From positions 1 through 64,000 of the forward strand of contig SAKE01000014.1 in the NCBI GenBank assembly GCA_004017275.1: 64,000 nt of DNA, given 5' to 3'. How positions within the stretch are numbered: the first letter of the stretch is position 1; each line of letters starts with the position of its first letter. Source of the DNA: Mesorhizobium sp. (GTDB taxonomy: Bacteria; Pseudomonadota; Alphaproteobacteria; Rhizobiales; Rhizobiaceae). Shown one piece after another: positions 61,799 through 64,000 of the stretch. Position numbers and translations under genes: made by a program. The notes beneath the pieces were generated by a model, which saw only the letters and a program-made list of their open reading frames with translations, had not been told where the DNA came from and searched no databases.

Positions 61799-62707
61799 CT
61801 AATCCATGTTCGCCGGCTTGTGGAAGGCGACGCCGCCGACCACCAGTGCGATGCCGAGGCAGTCGGTAAAACTTGGAATCTGGTGCAGCACCACGACGCC
61901 GATCAGCGTCGCGGTGACAGGCAGCAGCGACAGCATCAGCGCAAAGCTGGCGCGCGGCAACCGCGACATGGCAAGTTGGTCGCAGATGTAAGGAATGACC
62001 GACGAGCAGATGCCGACGCCGATGGCGGCGAGCAGCAGCGGCGGTGAGAAAAAAGCCGGCAGCGCGTCGGTAAAGCCGATCGGCAGCACGACGATGAAGG
62101 CGACCGCCATGGCCGCACCCAGGCCGGCGATGCCACCGCCTGCGCCTGAGCGGGCGACGCGGTGGCCGAGCACGATATAGAAGACGAACAGCGCACCGTT
62201 GAGGAAAGCCCAGAACAGTCCAAGCGGATCATCAGACCATTTGACGTCGATGAGCAGCAAGGTGCCGATGACGGCCACGGCCAGGGCGGCGAGATTGCGC
62301 GGGCTCCTGAGGCCGATCACCGCGACGCCGATGGTGCCGACGAATTCGATCGCTGCCACCAGCGAGATCGGCAGGCGGTCGAGCGCCAGGTAGAACGAAC
62401 AGTTCATCACCGCCAGACAGGCGCCGAAGGCCAGCAACAGCAGCCGCGTCGAGCGATCGGCTCGGGCGAAGCTTCGCCATGGACGAGTCAGCGGTGCGAA
62501 GATCAGCGCGGCGGTGGCTATGCGCAGCCATGCCATGCCAAGCACGCCGACATGCGGGAAAAGCAGCACGGCGAATGCCGGGCCGAGATAGTGGAAGACA
62601 GCGCTGACACCGAACCAGACATGCGGCGGCAGTTTTTCCGCGAGCCTGCCGAGGGTGGAGCCAGCAGGGGCAGGGGTTGCCACGAGAGCTTGCGTTTGGT
62701 CATCCAT
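61799..62707 (-). CDS. EamA/DMT-family exporter (RhtA-like)
   Basis: A 302-residue protein with ten helices in two EamA repeats. VSAVFHYLGPAFAVLLF, ALDRLPISLVAAIEFVGTIGVAVI and SSVIPYICDQLAMSRLPRASFALM resemble RhtA-type amino-acid exporters. It is divergent from an Lrp/AsnC regulator, a common arrangement for amino-acid efflux control. Confidence 0.87.
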   Translation of the reverse strand: MDDQTQALVATPAPAGSTLGRLAEKLPPHVWFGVSAVFHYLGPAFAVLLFPHVGVLGMAWLRIATAALIFAPLTRPWRSFARADRSTRLLLLAFGACLAVMNCSFYLALDRLPISLVAAIEFVGTIGVAVIGLRSPRNLAALAVAVIGTLLLIDVKWSDDPLGLFWAFLNGALFVFYIVLGHRVARSGAGGGIAGLGAAMAVAFIVVLPIGFTDALPAFFSPPLLLAAIGVGICSSVIPYICDQLAMSRLPRASFALMLSLLPVTATLIGVVVLHQIPSFTDCLGIALVVGGVAFHKPANMD

Positions 62708-62796
62708 AGGATCAGTATCGCAGGCAGATTTGCCTAGACATATGGGTGATGATTGGCTCTCCCGGCTGAATTTCCACCGGAAGCAAGGAATTTTCC

Positions 62797-63276
62797 ATGA
62801 AACGCCTTCGAATTGAAGGCGCCGACCTCGATGCCGCGGATATGAAGATCCTGCGCTTGCTGGAAAAGGACGCGCGCATCAGCACGGCGGAGTTGGCACG
62901 CTCGGTCGGCCTGTCGGCGCCGAGCGTGGCCGAGCGCATCAAGCGGCTGCAGGAAAGCGGCGTCATCGAGGCCTATTCGGTCAGGATCAACCCCGCGGCA
63001 CTTGGTCTGCCGCTGTCGGCATGGCTGCGCATTCGGCCGGTGCCGGGGCAACTGGCTGTCGTGGCCGAAATCATCCGCGAGCTACCGGAAATCGCGCAAT
63101 GCGACCGGGTTACCGGCGAGGACTGTTTCATCGCGCTGGCGCATGTCGCCTCGGTGGCCGACCTCGAGCGGGTGATCGACCGCATCATTCCCTATGCGAT
63201 GACCAACACGGCGATCATCCAGTCGTCACCGGTGGTGGCGCGCTCAGCCCTGGGGGCGGTGAAGCGATCGCCGTGA
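62797..63276 (+). CDS. Lrp/AsnC-family regulator
   Basis: A 159-residue regulator: a winged HTH (LDAADMKILRLLEKDARIST ... GLSAPSVAERIKRLQESGVI) followed by a RAM ligand domain with PEIAQCDRVTGEDCFIALAHVAS. It probably controls the divergent EamA exporter in response to an amino acid. The 89-bp intergenic region would hold the operator; I see no clear palindrome. Confidence 0.92.
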   Translation: MKRLRIEGADLDAADMKILRLLEKDARISTAELARSVGLSAPSVAERIKRLQESGVIEAYSVRINPAALGLPLSAWLRIRPVPGQLAVVAEIIRELPEIAQCDRVTGEDCFIALAHVASVADLERVIDRIIPYAMTNTAIIQSSPVVARSALGAVKRSP

Positions 63277-63321
63277 CGATTCCACCCACGCACACGGGTT
63301 GATTTGCCAACTTGGAACGTG

Positions 63322-63500
63322 GCGCCGCCCCTCATCTGCCTGCCGGCATCTTCTCCCCGTATAGTGACGGGGAGAAGGGTCAGCCTCGATGTTGGCTCAC
63401 ATACTTCAACGTTGGCAGTTGGCGAAATCTTTGGTGGCTGTGTCCTTCTCCCCGTCACTATACGGGGAGAAGTGCCCGGCAGGGCGATGAGGGGCAGCGC
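63322..63500. repeat. 180-bp inverted-repeat element, copy 2 (opposite orientation to copy 1)
   Basis: Ends GCGCCGCCCCTCATCTGCCT and ...GGGCGATGAGGGGCAGCGC with the inner arms CTTCTCCCCGTATAGTGACG (63350 region) and CTTCTCCCCGTCACTATACG (63452 region). Its left end equals the right end of copy 1 and vice versa. The centre shares TTTCGCCAA-NN-GCCA-N-CGTTG with copy 1 after inversion. Confidence 0.85.
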
Positions 63501-63544
63501 AGGCTTACAAAAAAGTGACAGGCAGCCACAGGCCGAATCGCCGG

Positions 63545-63742
63545 CTAAGCGTGGCCGCGCTTCATGCGCGCCTGTTTCAGGATGGCGCGCCAGCGGATCA
63601 TGTCGAACGGGATCGGCTCGTTGTTGTTGGCGATGTGGAAGATCTCGTTGTTGACGTTCTTGAGCGAGCGCCAGAAATCATAGTCGGTGATGCGCGGATC
63701 GGCGACCAGCCTGTCCACTTCGACCTTGATGTCGGTTTTCAT
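63545..63742 (-). CDS. 65-residue hypothetical protein
   Basis: Starts MKTDIKVEVDRLVADPRITD at an ATG (63742) after GAGGGA; 14 upstream codons are dropped. DYDFWRSLKNVNNEIFHIANNNEPIPFDMIRWRA is a compact, aromatic-rich helical pattern and protein-like, but I do not recognise the family. No gene is supported in the remaining 258 bp of the window. Confidence 0.65.
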   Translation of the reverse strand: MKTDIKVEVDRLVADPRITDYDFWRSLKNVNNEIFHIANNNEPIPFDMIRWRAILKQARMKRGHA

Positions 63743-64000
63743 GCACGTCCCTCGAACCGGCTCGCCGCGCCGCCCGTATCGCAACCCATGCGGATCGTTT
63801 TCGACCGCTCCGCTGAGTCGTTCAATGGCTCAAATGGCTTGTTCCCGTTAAAACCTCGGTAAGGTTAACGTGGGCGCCAAGCCGCTTCAAGCACCGCCGC
63901 CGGCCGATTGCAGGGTTCTGCGATTTTAGATCGCGGGTGTGGCTTTGAAGCCGGGAACGAGAAGTGTCGGCTTCGCCCTATTTGCGTTTGATGCCGATCG

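Noticed and set aside
63840..63875. CtrA-like TTAA half sites (GTTAAAACC ... GGTTAACG)
   Set aside because: Spacing between the TTAA halves is not the 7 bp that CtrA needs, and no gene start lies nearby.
63978..64000. Possible 3' end of a minus-strand gene (...IGIKRK stop) at the right edge
   Set aside because: Only about six codons are visible, too little to support a gene.
1..64000. CRISPR arrays, tRNA or rRNA genes, prophage or insertion sequences with a transposase
   Set aside because: I looked for regularly spaced repeats, tRNA T-loops (GGTTCGAATCC type) with cloverleaf context and transposase motifs and found none that I could support.

Overview
The window is high-GC alphaproteobacterial DNA. 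It most resembles a Rhizobiales genome of the Mesorhizobium/Phyllobacteriaceae type. This rests on an uninterrupted alphaproteobacterial division and cell-wall (dcw) cluster running from mraZ to ftsZ-lpxC, a cluster of GANTC (CcrM-type) sites, an alphaproteobacterial RNase P RNA, a 43-bp-scale rhizobial palindrome and several rhizobial-style palindromic repeats. Genus assignment is inference from gene content, not a database match.

Layout. 1-6.2 kb: a truncated hydantoinase/5-oxoprolinase gene, a small lipoprotein, a TerB-DnaJ protein overlapping an amidase, a lytic transglycosylase, rnpB, a ParD/ParE-type toxin-antitoxin pair and a Cys/Met-metabolism PLP enzyme. 6.4-26.8 kb: the dcw cluster mraZ-rsmH-ftsL-ftsI-murE-murF-mraY-murD-ftsW-murG-murC-murB, a 314-bp gap packed with GANTC sites, then ddlB-ftsQ-ftsA-ftsZ, a strong terminator and lpxC. 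Most junctions are 1-13 bp overlaps. These genes make UDP-MurNAc-pentapeptide, flip and polymerise lipid II at the septum and build the Z ring. 27-33 kb: bamD, recN, ligA and a DUF2461 protein. 33-48 kb: a mosaic of small units (azlCD, a LysR regulator, an Xaa-Pro aminopeptidase, prmA, sco1, creA, a hexapeptide acyltransferase, an iron-permease-like protein, an SDR, a TMEM175-like channel, MFS and MATE transporters, an L,D-transpeptidase, a secreted phytase/esterase-like propeller). 48-49 kb: a trimethylamine-methyltransferase remnant next to an EncFtn-like ferritin. 49-55.3 kb: a LacI-controlled sugar catabolism and ABC import operon. 55.3-64 kb: a UvrD/PcrA helicase, a membrane glucose dehydrogenase, a dienelactone hydrolase, an EamA/Lrp divergent pair and two copies of a 180-bp inverted-repeat element.

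The most unusual signal is a ~125-bp palindromic element present twice. It lies in frame inside the UvrD helicase between motifs II and III, and inside the N-terminal part of the hydantoinase gene. The two copies are read from opposite strands, yet both give 42-codon open peptides with the same ends. This resembles Rickettsia palindromic elements. Other leads are eight GANTC sites in 180 bp before ddlB-ftsQAZ, three 10-bp-phased MraZ boxes between a -35 and -10, a 22-bp palindrome shared by two unlinked promoters, and an EncFtn ferritin without a visible encapsulin or targeting tail.
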